Shown: piece by piece, positions 1 through 8,351 of the stretch
Layout of the letters: every line of letters starts with the position of its first letter
Position numbering within the stretch: position 1 is the first letter of the stretch
Source of the DNA: Streptomyces sp. 11x1
Lineage (GTDB): Bacteria > Actinomycetota > Actinomycetes > Streptomycetales > Streptomycetaceae
Assembly: GCF_032598905.1 (NCBI RefSeq)
Contig: NZ_CP122458.1
Location: 6,349,001 to 6,413,000 of the forward strand
Direction: 5' to 3'
DNA: 64,000 bases
The notes under the pieces: model-generated
Databases searched by the model: none
The model's input: the letters and a program-made list of their open reading frames with translations, nothing else
What the model was told of the DNA's origin: nothing
Translations under genes and position numbers: made by a program

Positions 1-109
1 CCAGCAGCACACCCACCGCCGCCGCACCCAGCAGCCCGATGCCGCCACCGCCGTACGCCGCGCCCGCCGCGATGCGGCGGGCCACCCTTGCTCTGGACAT
101 GCTCGTCAT
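1..109 (-). CDS. SGNH/GDSL-type hydrolase, N-terminus only (partial)
   Basis: The first 36 codons of a leftward gene that runs off the window edge. The reading is MTSMSRARVARRIAAGAAYG followed by a Gly/Ala/Leu-rich hydrophobic stretch, so an Arg-rich start and then a membrane or signal segment. This N-terminus resembles the Streptomyces secreted SGNH/GDSL hydrolases found beside cystathionine beta-synthase, but no catalytic motif lies inside the window, so the family is inferred from memory of the N-terminus and position. A GAGGAGG ribosome binding site precedes the ATG at 109; an in-frame ATG at 100 is an alternative. It is divergent from cbs. Confidence 0.55.
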   Translation of the reverse strand, partial: MTSMSRARVARRIAAGAAYGGGGIGLLGAAAVGVLL

Positions 110-268
110 GCGTCGCCGCCACCTCCTCGTACCCGTACACCCACTCCTTGCCCCGTACAGGCCCTCGGCCAATCCCGGCAGAAGGTGAACAGGGAGGAGA
201 ACAGTGAGGACGGGGCTTAGGCTGGCTGGACATTACGACCATCCCTTTTTGCGGCTCCGGAGACAACG

Positions 269-1663
269 GTGCAAATCCACGACTCGATGATCAGCCTCGT
301 CGGCAACACCCCGCTGCTGAGGCTCAACAGCGTGACCGAGGGCATCCAGGCGACCGTCCTGGCCAAGGTCGAGTACTTCAATCCCGGCGGTTCCGTGAAG
401 GACCGCATCGCGCTGCGCATGATCGAGGCGGCGGAGAAGAGCGGGGAGCTGCAGCCCGGCGGCACGATCGTCGAGCCGACCAGCGGAAACACAGGTGTGG
501 GCCTCGCCATCGTGGCCCAGCAGAAGGGGTACAAGTGCATCTTCGTGTGCCCCGACAAGGTGAGCACCGACAAGATCAACGTGCTCCGGGCGTACGGCGC
601 CGAGGTCGTCGTCTGCCCCACGGCGGTCGACCCCGAGCACCCCGACTCGTACTACAACGTCTCCGACCGGCTGGTCCGCGAGACGCCCGGCGCCTGGAAG
701 CCGGACCAGTACTCCAATCCCCACAACCCGCTCTCCCACTACCACTCGACCGGCCCTGAGCTGTGGGAGCAGACGGAGGGGCGGATCACCCACTTCGTGG
801 CGGGCGTGGGCACCGGCGGCACCATCTCCGGCACCGGCCGGTACCTGAAGGACGTCAGTGACGGCCGCGTCCAGGTGATCGGCGCCGACCCCGAGGGTTC
901 CGTGTACTCCGGCGGGTCCGGGCGGCCGTACCTCGTCGAGGGCGTCGGTGAGGACTTCTGGCCGACCGCGTACGACCGGACCGTCGCCGACGAGATCGTC
1001 GCCGTGTCCGACAAGGACTCCTTCCAGATGACCCGGCGGCTGGCCAAGGAGGAGGGCCTGCTGGTGGGCGGCTCCTGCGGCATGGCCGTCGTCGCCGCCC
1101 TGGAGGTCGCGAAGCGGCTCGGCCCGGACGACGTGCTGGTCGTCCTGCTGCCCGACAGCGGGCGCGGCTACCTCAGCAAGATCTTCAACGACGAGTGGAT
1201 GGCCGACTACGGCTTCCTGGAGGACGAGGGACCGAGCGCGCGCGTCGCCGACGTCCTCAGCCACAAGGAGCACGGCGCCATTCCGTCCCTCGTCCACATG
1301 CACCCGGACGAGACGGTCGGCCAGGCGATCGAGGTGCTGCGCGAGTACGGCGTCTCGCAGATGCCGATCGTGAAGCCGGGCGCCGGCCACCCGGACGTCA
1401 TGGCCGCCGAGGTCGTCGGGTCCGTCGTCGAACGCGAGCTGCTGGACGCCCTCTTCACCCAGCGCGCCTCGCTCGACGACCCGCTGGAGAAGCACATGTC
1501 GGCGCCGCTGCCGCAGGTCGGCTCCGGTGAGCCGGTGGGCGACCTGATGACCGTGCTCGGGTCGGCGGACGCGGCCATCGTGCTGGTCGAGGGCAAGCCG
1601 ACCGGTGTGGTCAGCCGACAGGACCTGCTCGCGTTCCTCGCCAAGGGCGGGGTCAAGCAGTAG
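269..1663 (+). CDS. cbs: Cystathionine beta-synthase (PLP enzyme with CBS domain pair)
   Basis: A 464-residue PLP enzyme condensing serine with homocysteine to cystathionine, the first step of reverse transsulfuration towards cysteine. The fold-type II catalytic domain fills residues 1-310. It shows the PLP lysine K44 in NPGGSVKDR, the substrate loop TSGNTG at 71-76 and the phosphate-binding GTGGTISGTGR near 180. Residues about 320-460 form two CBS repeats (ending in PTGVVSRQDLLAFL), which separates it from plain cysteine synthase. The GTG start is set by GGAG six bases upstream. The gene stands alone. With the cysteine dioxygenase at 58.5 kb, the window encodes both a source and a sink of cysteine. 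Confidence 0.93.
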   Translation: MQIHDSMISLVGNTPLLRLNSVTEGIQATVLAKVEYFNPGGSVKDRIALRMIEAAEKSGELQPGGTIVEPTSGNTGVGLAIVAQQKGYKCIFVCPDKVSTDKINVLRAYGAEVVVCPTAVDPEHPDSYYNVSDRLVRETPGAWKPDQYSNPHNPLSHYHSTGPELWEQTEGRITHFVAGVGTGGTISGTGRYLKDVSDGRVQVIGADPEGSVYSGGSGRPYLVEGVGEDFWPTAYDRTVADEIVAVSDKDSFQMTRRLAKEEGLLVGGSCGMAVVAALEVAKRLGPDDVLVVLLPDSGRGYLSKIFNDEWMADYGFLEDEGPSARVADVLSHKEHGAIPSLVHMHPDETVGQAIEVLREYGVSQMPIVKPGAGHPDVMAAEVVGSVVERELLDALFTQRASLDDPLEKHMSAPLPQVGSGEPVGDLMTVLGSADAAIVLVEGKPTGVVSRQDLLAFLAKGGVKQ

Positions 1664-2116
1664 GGCGGCTGCCGGCCGCGCCGGGCTGAGGGAGGGGCCG
1701 CTGCCTGAGGGGAGGGGCCGCTGCCGACGGGTGGGGCGCCTGATTGGGGGGAAAAATCCCGGGAAGGGCCCTTCTTCGTCGAAGAATTGCGCGAGTCGAG
1801 GGTTTGACTTCGCAGAAGTGGTACGAGCGCGTCACGTCCGCGCAGCACCCGCTTAACACGGGTCCGGCACATTAGTGGGTGTCGGCAGGGCGGGAGCGGC
1901 TCCCCGCCCCGGCCGGCAACCGAAACGGCGTCAAGGACCTCCGGAGCGGCTCCCGGACCTCCATGGACGCCAAGGACGCGCCAGCCCGGTCCTGACCCGG
2001 CCCGCGTCCCTCGCGGGGACCGCCGTCGTCCCGCCCCCCGTCACACGGGGGTGCGGCGGTCCCCGCGCATATCTCCTCCGCCTTCTCCGGGAACGCGCTC
2101 CGGGAACGCGGGGAAG
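1664..2116. other. 453-bp gap without a recognisable gene
   Basis: No frame here has convincing codon bias. It contains a direct repeat of GGAGGGGCCGCTGCC at 1691-1705 and 1711-1725, then a 12-bp palindrome GAAGGGCCCTTC at 1763-1774 running into a TTCTTC/GAAGAA stem at 1772-1786. The palindromic stretch may end cbs transcription. Downstream of it I see only GC-rich DNA. cbs and the next gene converge on this gap. Confidence 0.5.
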
Positions 2117-2557
2117 TCACCCTTGCCAGTCCGATTCCCCGCTCTTGCCCCGGCGCCTGCCCAGGGTCGGTGAGTTGCGCAGGGCCCAGGCCACGTTCAC
2201 GCCGACGATGCCCGCCCAGGTGACGAACAGGCCGGGCAGTTCGGCCACTCCGCCCCCGATGCCCGACAGGGGGATGGCGGCGACGAGGGAGACCACGCCG
2301 AAGCCGTAGCGTTCGCCCCAGCTGTCGGTGGACTTGCCGGGGGAGCGGCTGCCGCGGGCCACCACCACCTGCTGCTCGGCCACCTGACGCCGGACCCGGC
2401 GGTCGACCGCGCTGTCGATGCGCTGGTCGACCTTCTCCAGGAACGAGTCGACGAGCGCGGACTCGTAGTCCTCGCCCAGTTCTCTGCGGGCGTGCAGGGT
2501 GGCGGCGAGTTCCTTCTTCAGCTCGGCTTCGCCGAGCTGCGCGTCACGGGCATCCAT
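2117..2557 (-). CDS. Small membrane protein with charged N-terminal helix (function unknown)
   Basis: About 146 residues. Residues 1-75 are charged and probably helical (LGEAELKKEL, SFLEKVDQRIDSAVDRRVRRQ). The last third holds two hydrophobic segments (GFGVVSLVAAIPLSGIGGG and LPGLFVTWAGIVGVNVAWAL), so a cytoplasmic helical domain anchored by two membrane spans is likely. Such proteins are common and uncharacterised in Streptomyces. I chose ATG 2557 (MDARDAQLG) because GAAGAG lies ten bases upstream; ATG 2566 in the same frame has that GAAGAG only one base away. The open frame continues upstream, but without a ribosome binding site. It is convergent with cbs and divergent from the lyase gene. 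Confidence 0.7.
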   Translation of the reverse strand: MDARDAQLGEAELKKELAATLHARRELGEDYESALVDSFLEKVDQRIDSAVDRRVRRQVAEQQVVVARGSRSPGKSTDSWGERYGFGVVSLVAAIPLSGIGGGVAELPGLFVTWAGIVGVNVAWALRNSPTLGRRRGKSGESDWQG

Positions 2558-2736
2558 ACCGGTCATGCTCTTCACGGTAGGGAGCCGGGAGCCGTCCGGC
2601 ACTGGGGTTAGCCCCCCAGTCGTCGTACGGCTCTCCCTGTTTCCCGTCCGGCCGCTCTTGCCCGGCCTGCATAGTCTCATGCAGAGTTCTCGGTGTCTGA
2701 ATATGCGGTTCCGTCGGAGCTGAGGAGGCTACGGGT

Positions 2737-4344
2737 ATGTCCTCTCGGATCATGGGCGTGACGGACGTCCCCGCCGCCGTCACCGGGCAGGTCGGGCAGG
2801 CCGGGCTCGTCGTCCTCGACGGGCGTGCGCTGGGGGTCGCCGATGTCGTCCGGCTCGCCGACGGTGTCGTACGGCCGGTGCCCGACGGCGCGGCGGTGCG
2901 GCGGGTCGAGGATTCCTGGGAGGCCGCCCGGCTGATCGCGGCGGCCGGGCGCGTGTACGGCCGTTCCACCGGGGTCGGTGCCAACCGCACCGAGGACGTG
3001 CCCACCGAGGCCGCTGCCGAGCACGGCCTGCGGCTGCTGCGCAGTCACGCCGGGGCCATCGGGGAGGAGCTGCCCGCCCGGCAGGTGCGCGCCATGCTCG
3101 CCGTACGCGCCAACCAGCTGCTCGCGGGCGGCGCGGGGCTCCGGCCGAGCGTGGTCACCGCGCTCTGCGCCGCGCTGGAGAGCGGGGCGCACCCCGTGGT
3201 CAACGAGTTCGGTTCGGTGGGGACGGGCGACATCGCGGCCCTGGCCCAGGTGGGGCTGGCGCTGGCGGGGGAGCATCCGTGGCGGGTGCCTGGGGTGCCG
3301 GAGGCGCGGTCGGAGCATGGGGGCGGGCCCAGGCCGGGTGTCGGCGTGCCCGAGGCGCAGCCGCTGGACAACAATGACGCCCTCGCGCTGATCAGCAGCA
3401 ACGCGCTCACGCTCGGGCAGGCCGCGCTCGCGCTGCACGAGCTGCGCGGGCTGATCGCGGCCACGCAGGTCGTCGCCGCGCTCTCGCTGCTCGCCGTGGA
3501 CGGCTCGCACGAGGCGTACGCGGCGCCCGTGCACGTCGCGCGCGCCCACCGGGGGTCGCGCGAGGTGGCCCGGCGCATGCGGGAGCTGATCGGGGCGGCC
3601 GACCGGCCCACACCCCCGCTGGGGCGGATCCAGGACCCGTACGGCTTCCGGTGCCTGCCGCAGATCCACGGCCCCGCGCTGGACGCGGCGGACGCGCTGG
3701 AGGGCGTCCTGGAGGTGGAGATCAACGCGGCGGCGGAGAACCCGCTGATCATCCCGGAAGACATGGCCGCGTACCACCACGGAGGCTTCTACCAGGCCCA
3801 ACTCGCCCTCGCCCTCGACCACTTCAGGCTCGCCGTGACCCAGGTGGCCCGGCTGTCGACCTCCCGGCTCTCCTCGCTCAACGAGCCCGCGTACACCCGG
3901 CTGCGGCCCTTCCTCGCCGACCACGAGCCCGCCTCCTCGGGCGTGATGATCCTGGAGTACGCCGCCGGGGCCGCCCTCGGTGACCTGCGGGCCTTCTCCG
4001 CGCCCGCGTCGCTCGGCCACGCCGTACTCTCCCGGGGCGTCGAGGAACAGGCCAGCTTCGCCTCGCTCGCCGCCCGGCAGACGCTGCGGGCGTGCGGCGC
4101 GTACCGGCTCGTCGTCGGCTGTGAACTGGTCGCGGCCGTACGGGCGTTGCGGCAGCGGGACCTGCGGCCGGACCCGGGGCTGCCGGTCGGACGCGCGCTG
4201 GAACTCGCGGAGGCCGTGCTCGACCCGGACCCGGCCGACCGGCCGCTGACGGCAGACGTGGGCGCGGCGGCCGTACTGCTCGATCGGTTCACCCAGATCT
4301 GGACGGACGTCCAGGCGAACCCACTGAGGGGGAGCGCGTCATGA
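2737..4344 (+). CDS. Histidine/aromatic amino-acid ammonia-lyase-fold protein with variant MIO triad
   Basis: A 535-residue member of the HAL/PAL/TAL superfamily. Conserved family features are visible: Y74 in VYGRSTGVG, the QDPYGFRCLPQIHGPALDA stretch, and AENPLIIPED. Family members self-cyclise an Ala-Ser-Gly triad in GSxGASGDLAPL to the MIO electrophile. Here the matching segment is EFGSVGTGDIAALA (triad G162-T163-G164), one residue shorter, so MIO formation and lyase activity are uncertain. A Gly/Pro-rich insertion occupies about residues 185-208. The start ATG has GAGGAGG upstream. The stop overlaps the next ATG (ATGA), so it is translated with the RpiR regulator. It may be a HutH paralogue, but it is separated from the hut operon and is not assigned as hutH. 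Confidence 0.82.
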   Translation: MSSRIMGVTDVPAAVTGQVGQAGLVVLDGRALGVADVVRLADGVVRPVPDGAAVRRVEDSWEAARLIAAAGRVYGRSTGVGANRTEDVPTEAAAEHGLRLLRSHAGAIGEELPARQVRAMLAVRANQLLAGGAGLRPSVVTALCAALESGAHPVVNEFGSVGTGDIAALAQVGLALAGEHPWRVPGVPEARSEHGGGPRPGVGVPEAQPLDNNDALALISSNALTLGQAALALHELRGLIAATQVVAALSLLAVDGSHEAYAAPVHVARAHRGSREVARRMRELIGAADRPTPPLGRIQDPYGFRCLPQIHGPALDAADALEGVLEVEINAAAENPLIIPEDMAAYHHGGFYQAQLALALDHFRLAVTQVARLSTSRLSSLNEPAYTRLRPFLADHEPASSGVMILEYAAGAALGDLRAFSAPASLGHAVLSRGVEEQASFASLAARQTLRACGAYRLVVGCELVAAVRALRQRDLRPDPGLPVGRALELAEAVLDPDPADRPLTADVGAAAVLLDRFTQIWTDVQANPLRGSAS

Positions 4345-5201
4345 GCGCGGACAAGGGCACGGGCGTGACGGACAGTCCCGCCGCGCGGCTGCAGACGCTC
4401 TTCGAGGGGCACCGGCTGACGCCCACTCAGCGGCGCATCGCCCACAGCATGGTGCGGCGGGCGGCCGACGTGCCGTTCCTGTCGAGTGTGGAACTGGCCG
4501 AGCTGGCCGGGGTGAGCCAGCCGTCCGTGACCCGGTTCGCGGTGGCGCTGGGCTTCGACGGCTACCCGGCGCTGCGTCGGCACCTGCGGGACGTCGGGCC
4601 CGCCGAGCCGGCCCCGGACACCACCACGTACAACGAGTACCAGCAGGCCGTCGAGGCCGAGATCGAGAACCTGCGGCATCTGGCCGAGGTGCTCGCCGAC
4701 CCCGCCCCGGTGGCCCGGGCCGGGCGGCTGCTCGCCGCGTCCCGGCCGCTGCCGGTGCTCGGACTGCGGGCGGCGGCCTCCCAGGCGTACGGGTTCGCGT
4801 ACTTCGCGGCGAAGGTCCACCCCGACGTACGGCTGCTGCACGAGGGCGGCAGCATGCTCCACGACCGCATCGACGCGGCCGTGCGCGGGGGCGCGACCGC
4901 GCTGCTCTGCTTCGCGCTGCCCCGGCATCCCCGCGAGGTCGTCGAGAGCCTGGCGTACGCCAAGGAGGCCGGGCTCTTCGTCGTCACGGTCGCCGACTCC
5001 GCCTTCGCGCCCGTCGCCAAGGTCTCCGACCTGCTGCTGCCCGCCGCCGTCGGCACCGGGCTCGCCTTCGACACGGCCTGCGCCCCCATGCTGCTGGGCC
5101 GGGTGCTCCTGGAGGCCATGTGCGACGACCTGCCGGAGGCCCAGGCCCGGCTGGAGGAGTTCGACGCGAAGGCCGCGACCAGGGGACTGTTCGTGGAGTA
5201 G
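4341..5201 (+). CDS. MurR/RpiR-family transcriptional regulator
   Basis: A 286-residue repressor or activator with the RpiR layout: an N-terminal helix-turn-helix at about 15-85 (LAELAGVSQPSVTRFAVALG is the recognition region, followed by FDGYPALRRHL) and a C-terminal SIS sugar-phosphate-type domain at about 120-270 (RPLPVLGLRAAASQAYGFAY, CFALPRHPREVVE, DLLLPA). SIS domains usually sense a phosphorylated sugar or a related metabolite. The ATG overlaps the lyase stop by four bases, so the regulator probably controls or reports on the lyase-like protein. The last codons form the first unit of a 17-bp tandem repeat that continues past the stop. Confidence 0.88.
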   Translation: MSADKGTGVTDSPAARLQTLFEGHRLTPTQRRIAHSMVRRAADVPFLSSVELAELAGVSQPSVTRFAVALGFDGYPALRRHLRDVGPAEPAPDTTTYNEYQQAVEAEIENLRHLAEVLADPAPVARAGRLLAASRPLPVLGLRAAASQAYGFAYFAAKVHPDVRLLHEGGSMLHDRIDAAVRGGATALLCFALPRHPREVVESLAYAKEAGLFVVTVADSAFAPVAKVSDLLLPAAVGTGLAFDTACAPMLLGRVLLEAMCDDLPEAQARLEEFDAKAATRGLFVE

Positions 5202-5259
5202 TCCGCGTCTGGAGCAGACCGCGTCGTGGACCAGACCGCGTCGTGGAGCAGTCCGCGCG
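5193..5259. repeat. Four tandem 16-17-bp units at the 3' end of the rpiR-like gene
   Basis: Units at 5193-5209, 5210-5225, 5226-5242 and 5243-5259 share the pattern GTGGAGCAGACCGCGTC with one to three changes each. The first unit covers the last codons (Val-Glu-stop) of the regulator, so the array looks like duplication of the gene's 3' end into the spacer. Confidence 0.75.
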
Positions 5260-5356
5260 ATCGGCCGAGGTTCGCGATTCTCAGGCGCGTTTCACGTTCT
5301 CCCGCTAGCGTGCCCGCGACTGTCGTACGACCTGGGGTTCATGGGAGGCGGGGAGC

Positions 5357-5926
5357 GTGGCGCGCGGAGGGCAGGGGCTTGCTCGGGTGGCCGTCGTGGT
5401 GCGGGCCGGGGCGGCGCCGTTGTGGTGGCTGGGGGTGCTCGCGGCCGGGATCGGGGTCCTGCCGTCCGGGCTGACCGGGCGGCGGATCGGGGTGCTGGCG
5501 GGGGCCGCCGTGTTCATCGTCGCGGCCGCGGTGGTGGCGTGGGTGGGGCGCGGCCGGTATCTCGCGCCCGCGCGGGAGGCCGTGCGCGCCGGCAAGCACG
5601 ATGTCCTCCAGGACCGTGCCGTGACGCTGCGCGCCTGGCGCCGGGGCCACCGCTGGTGGCTGCTGCTCTGCTTCGCGGCCGCCCTGGGCTCCTCCTTCGC
5701 CCTGCCCGCGGCGGGCGGCCTGCTCCTCGCCGGCCTCGGCACCGGCCTCCGGCTCAAGGCCGCCTGGCTCGGCCGCCGTGAACGTGCCGCCGGGCAGCTC
5801 TTCTGGGTCCGGGTGGACTGGCTGTCCGCACGGGCCGGCCGCCCCACGGGCAAGCGGGTGCCCGGCTACCGGCTCACGGGCATCGAAGCGGGCGACGCGG
5901 CACCCGGGGGCGGCCGACGGGCGTAG
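5357..5926 (+). CDS. Hypothetical integral membrane protein
   Basis: 189 residues, not recognised. Hydrophobic stretches at about 18-37 (APLWWLGVLAAGIGVLP), 45-66 (IGVLAGAAVFIVAAAVVAWV) and 98-128 (RWWLLLCFAAALGSSFALPA and following) suggest three or four spans, with a basic loop between (REAVRAGKHDVLQDRAVTLRAWRRGHR) and a polar C-terminus. The start is GTG 5357 with GGGAGG eight bases upstream. It lies alone between the RpiR gene and a convergent permease. No catalytic motif is visible. Confidence 0.72.
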   Translation: MARGGQGLARVAVVVRAGAAPLWWLGVLAAGIGVLPSGLTGRRIGVLAGAAVFIVAAAVVAWVGRGRYLAPAREAVRAGKHDVLQDRAVTLRAWRRGHRWWLLLCFAAALGSSFALPAAGGLLLAGLGTGLRLKAAWLGRRERAAGQLFWVRVDWLSARAGRPTGKRVPGYRLTGIEAGDAAPGGGRRA

Positions 5927-5957
5927 GGCCGCCGCCCGACGTCGGCGGGGCTCCGCT

Positions 5958-6049
5958 GGGCTCGCTCCGGCGTGGCGCATGGGCTTGCTCCGGTGGGACT
6001 CATGGGCTTGCTCCGGCGCGGGCGCACGGGCTCGCGCCGGTGGGGCTGT
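5958..6049. repeat. Four imperfect 22-24-bp tandem repeats between convergent genes
   Basis: Units begin GGGCTCGCTCCGG or GGGCTTGCTCCGG at 5958, 5981, 6004 and 6028. They vary at the end of each unit (CAT, CAT, CAC, TGT). They occupy most of the 146-bp space between the membrane-protein stop and the permease stop, where a terminator would be expected; no stable stem-loop is obvious. Confidence 0.75.
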
Positions 6050-6072
6050 GGGCTCGGTGGGGCGGTGCGGGG

Positions 6073-7434
6073 CTACTCGCCGCGCGTGCGCAGGACCAGC
6101 TTGTTCACCGCCCACAGAGCGATGCCGATGGCCAGGAGCACGCCCGCGCGGATGTAGACGTCGGCCGGGCGGTCGGCCAGCGGGCTCGCCAGGATCAGGG
6201 CCGTCAGGGCGCCGAGCACCGGCAGGGCCGTCGGCGTCCGGAAGTGGGCGTGGTCGACGCGGTCACGGCGCAGAACCAGGACCGCGATGTTGACGACCGC
6301 GAAGACACAGAGCAACAGGAACGCGGTGGTGTCACCGAGGCCCTCGATCTCACCGGTGGAGACCAGGCCGATCGCGAGGAGGGTGACGAAGACGATGCCC
6401 ACGACGGGCGTACGGCGGCGGGGCAGGACGCGTGCCATGCCGCGCGGGAGGATGCGTTCGTTGGCCATGCCGTAGCAGAGGCGGGAGGCCATCATGATGT
6501 TGATCAGGGCCGAGTTGGTGACCGCGAAGAGGGCGATCAGGGCGAAGAGTCCGTGCGGGAAGTCCACCCCGCCGGCCTTCACCACTTCGAGGAGCGGACC
6601 GCTGGAGCCCTCCAGGGTCCCGGCGTCGACCAGCAGCGACGACACCAGAGCCACCAGCACGTAGATCGTGCCCGTCACCGCCACCCCGATGAAGATCGCG
6701 CGGGGGAAGGTCCGGGTCGGGTTCTTCGTCTCCTCCGCCATGTTCACCGAGTCCTCGAACCCGACGAAGGCGAAGAACCCGAGGGCCGTGGCGCCGAGCA
6801 CGCTGGTGAGCAGGGCGTATCCCGTGCCGCTCGCCTCGAACTCGGTCAGCCGGGACGGCTCGCCGTCACCGCTCAACACCGCCCAGGCGCCGATCGTGAG
6901 GATGATCAGCAGGCCGGTCAGCTCGACCAGGGTCAGCACCACGTTCGTCTTGACCGACTCCGAGACGCCCCGCAGGTTCAGGGCGGCCAGCAGGACGATG
7001 AAGGCGATGGCGACGAGGGTGGGCGGCAAGGCCCCGTTCGTCAGCTCGTCGAGATAGTCACCGCTGAAGGCACGCGCGGCGGCGCTCGCGGAGGACAGGC
7101 CGGAGCACATCACCATGAACGCGACGATGAACGTCAGGAAGGGAACCCTGAACGCCTTCTGCGTGTAGAGCGCCGCCCCGGCCGCCTTCGGGTACTTGCC
7201 GACCAGTTCGACGTACGACGCCGCCGTCAGGATCGCCACCACGAAGCCGATCACGAAGGGCAGCCAGAGCGCTCCGCCGACCTTCCCGGCGACCTTGCCC
7301 GTGGTCGCGTAGATGCCGGTGCCGAGGATGTCGCCGATCACGAAGAGGATCAGCAGCCTGGGGCCGAGCACCCGCTTGAGGCCGGTCTCCTCGGCGGGCG
7401 CGGGTGCCGCGGCGGTGCCTTCGGCAGTGGACAA
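6073..7434 (-). CDS. APC-superfamily amino-acid permease
   Basis: A 453-residue polytopic permease with about 12 hydrophobic segments. The N-terminal consensus of the amino acid-polyamine-organocation family is clear: LILFVIGDILGTGIYATTGK then GKVGGALWLPFVIGF, with the unwound TM1 motif GTGIY. FAFVGFEDSVNMAEET in the middle is the conserved TM6 region of cationic/neutral amino-acid transporters of the YfnA/CAT type. The substrate cannot be read from sequence. The start is TTG 7434 with GGGAGG five to six bases upstream, a rare start supported by a strong binding site. The next gene upstream is a lipoprotein on the same strand, 97 bases away. Confidence 0.88.
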   Translation of the reverse strand: MSTAEGTAAAPAPAEETGLKRVLGPRLLILFVIGDILGTGIYATTGKVAGKVGGALWLPFVIGFVVAILTAASYVELVGKYPKAAGAALYTQKAFRVPFLTFIVAFMVMCSGLSSASAAARAFSGDYLDELTNGALPPTLVAIAFIVLLAALNLRGVSESVKTNVVLTLVELTGLLIILTIGAWAVLSGDGEPSRLTEFEASGTGYALLTSVLGATALGFFAFVGFEDSVNMAEETKNPTRTFPRAIFIGVAVTGTIYVLVALVSSLLVDAGTLEGSSGPLLEVVKAGGVDFPHGLFALIALFAVTNSALINIMMASRLCYGMANERILPRGMARVLPRRRTPVVGIVFVTLLAIGLVSTGEIEGLGDTTAFLLLCVFAVVNIAVLVLRRDRVDHAHFRTPTALPVLGALTALILASPLADRPADVYIRAGVLLAIGIALWAVNKLVLRTRGE

Positions 7435-7530
7435 GAGAACCTCCCCCGGTCGGTGATCCGTCCGGGGGACTCATGCCCGGTCGCGGCCCGTGGATGCCTG
7501 CGCGACCGGGCCTCGGGGCCGGGAGGATGA

Positions 7531-8250
7531 TCAGGTCGTGCTCAGTGTCCGCTTGGCCAGCTCGTACGCCGGGAGCATCTGCTCGTGCTCCTGGGTGTCG
7601 AGGCCGCCGAGATGGACGACGACGGGCCCGTCCGGGGTCACGGCGACGAAGGCCCGCTCCTTCTTGGTCTCGTACAGCGCCTCACTGGTGTAGAGGTACT
7701 CGACCTCGGTGCCCCGCACGTCGGAGTCGGAAGTGAACTCGCTGTACTTCGCCTCGCTCGTCTCCCCCTCGGCCGCCACGAACTCCTTGAGCAGCGCCTC
7801 CGCGTCACCCGCCTCGGCCCCCTTCTCGCCCGTCCAGACCCGGATGAAGCCGATGTTCCCGGCCGGCTTGGCGTCGATCTCGCACGCGGCGGTGAACGGG
7901 CCCTGCCGGAGCAGCCCCTCGGCCAGCTCGGCCGCGAGCTGATCCTCCTCCGAACCGCCGCCGTCGCCGGGCGTGCCGGTCTCGACGGCCTCCGGCCGCC
8001 ACTCCTCGGCCGTGTCGAAGGTGACCGGGAGTGGGCAGGAAGAGCCGGCCGCGCCGACACTGCCGCCGCTCTTCGCGGCCTCCCCGGTGCCGGCGGCGGT
8101 GTCCTTCCCTTCGGCGGACGCCGCGCCGCTGGTGCTCGCCGACGGCTTCGCGTCGTCGTCCCCCGCCGGCTCCGAGCACCCCGTCAGCACCCCGGCCAGC
8201 AAGGCCAGCTGCGCCAGCGCCGTCCCCCGTACGGCTCTTCCCACGGTCAC
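7531..8250 (-). CDS. Secreted lipoprotein, function unknown
   Basis: 239 residues. The N-terminus RAVRGTALAQLALLAGVLTG runs into Cys-Ser-Glu, giving the lipobox LTGC with the lipidated cysteine near residue 25. A Ser/Gly/Ala-rich linker follows to about residue 70, then a globular domain (CPLPVTFDTAEEWRPEAV, FIRVWTGEKGAEAGDAEALL, FVAVTPDGPVVVHLGGLDT) resembling other Streptomyces lipoproteins of unknown function. It should sit on the outer face of the membrane. Start GTG 8250 is close to AAGGGG; GTG 8244 in the same frame has better spacing. It may be transcribed with the permease. Confidence 0.8.
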   Translation of the reverse strand: MTVGRAVRGTALAQLALLAGVLTGCSEPAGDDDAKPSASTSGAASAEGKDTAAGTGEAAKSGGSVGAAGSSCPLPVTFDTAEEWRPEAVETGTPGDGGGSEEDQLAAELAEGLLRQGPFTAACEIDAKPAGNIGFIRVWTGEKGAEAGDAEALLKEFVAAEGETSEAKYSEFTSDSDVRGTEVEYLYTSEALYETKKERAFVAVTPDGPVVVHLGGLDTQEHEQMLPAYELAKRTLSTT

Positions 8251-8351
8251 CCACCCCTTGTCGTTCGAGGTCGGACACGGTAGCCGAGGCGTGCGCGGGC
8301 GGCGCTCCCCGGGTGGGGGGGGGCGCCGCCGGAGCCGTCGGGTCAGGGCGG

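Noticed and set aside
108..190. ATG at 108 followed by Arg-Arg-Arg-His, reminiscent of short leader peptides before sulfur genes
   Set aside because: No run of diagnostic codons follows and the reading overlaps the start of the divergent gene; probably chance.
1605..2309. Short open frames in the gap after cbs (for example 1875-2309 plus, 1872-2120 minus)
   Set aside because: They lack binding sites and conserved sequence; composition is that expected of GC-rich spacer.
2677..4020. A 447-codon open frame on the minus strand opposite the ammonia-lyase gene
   Set aside because: It is an antisense shadow: Arg/Gly/Pro-rich, no domain, no ribosome binding site, while the plus strand encodes a recognisable family.
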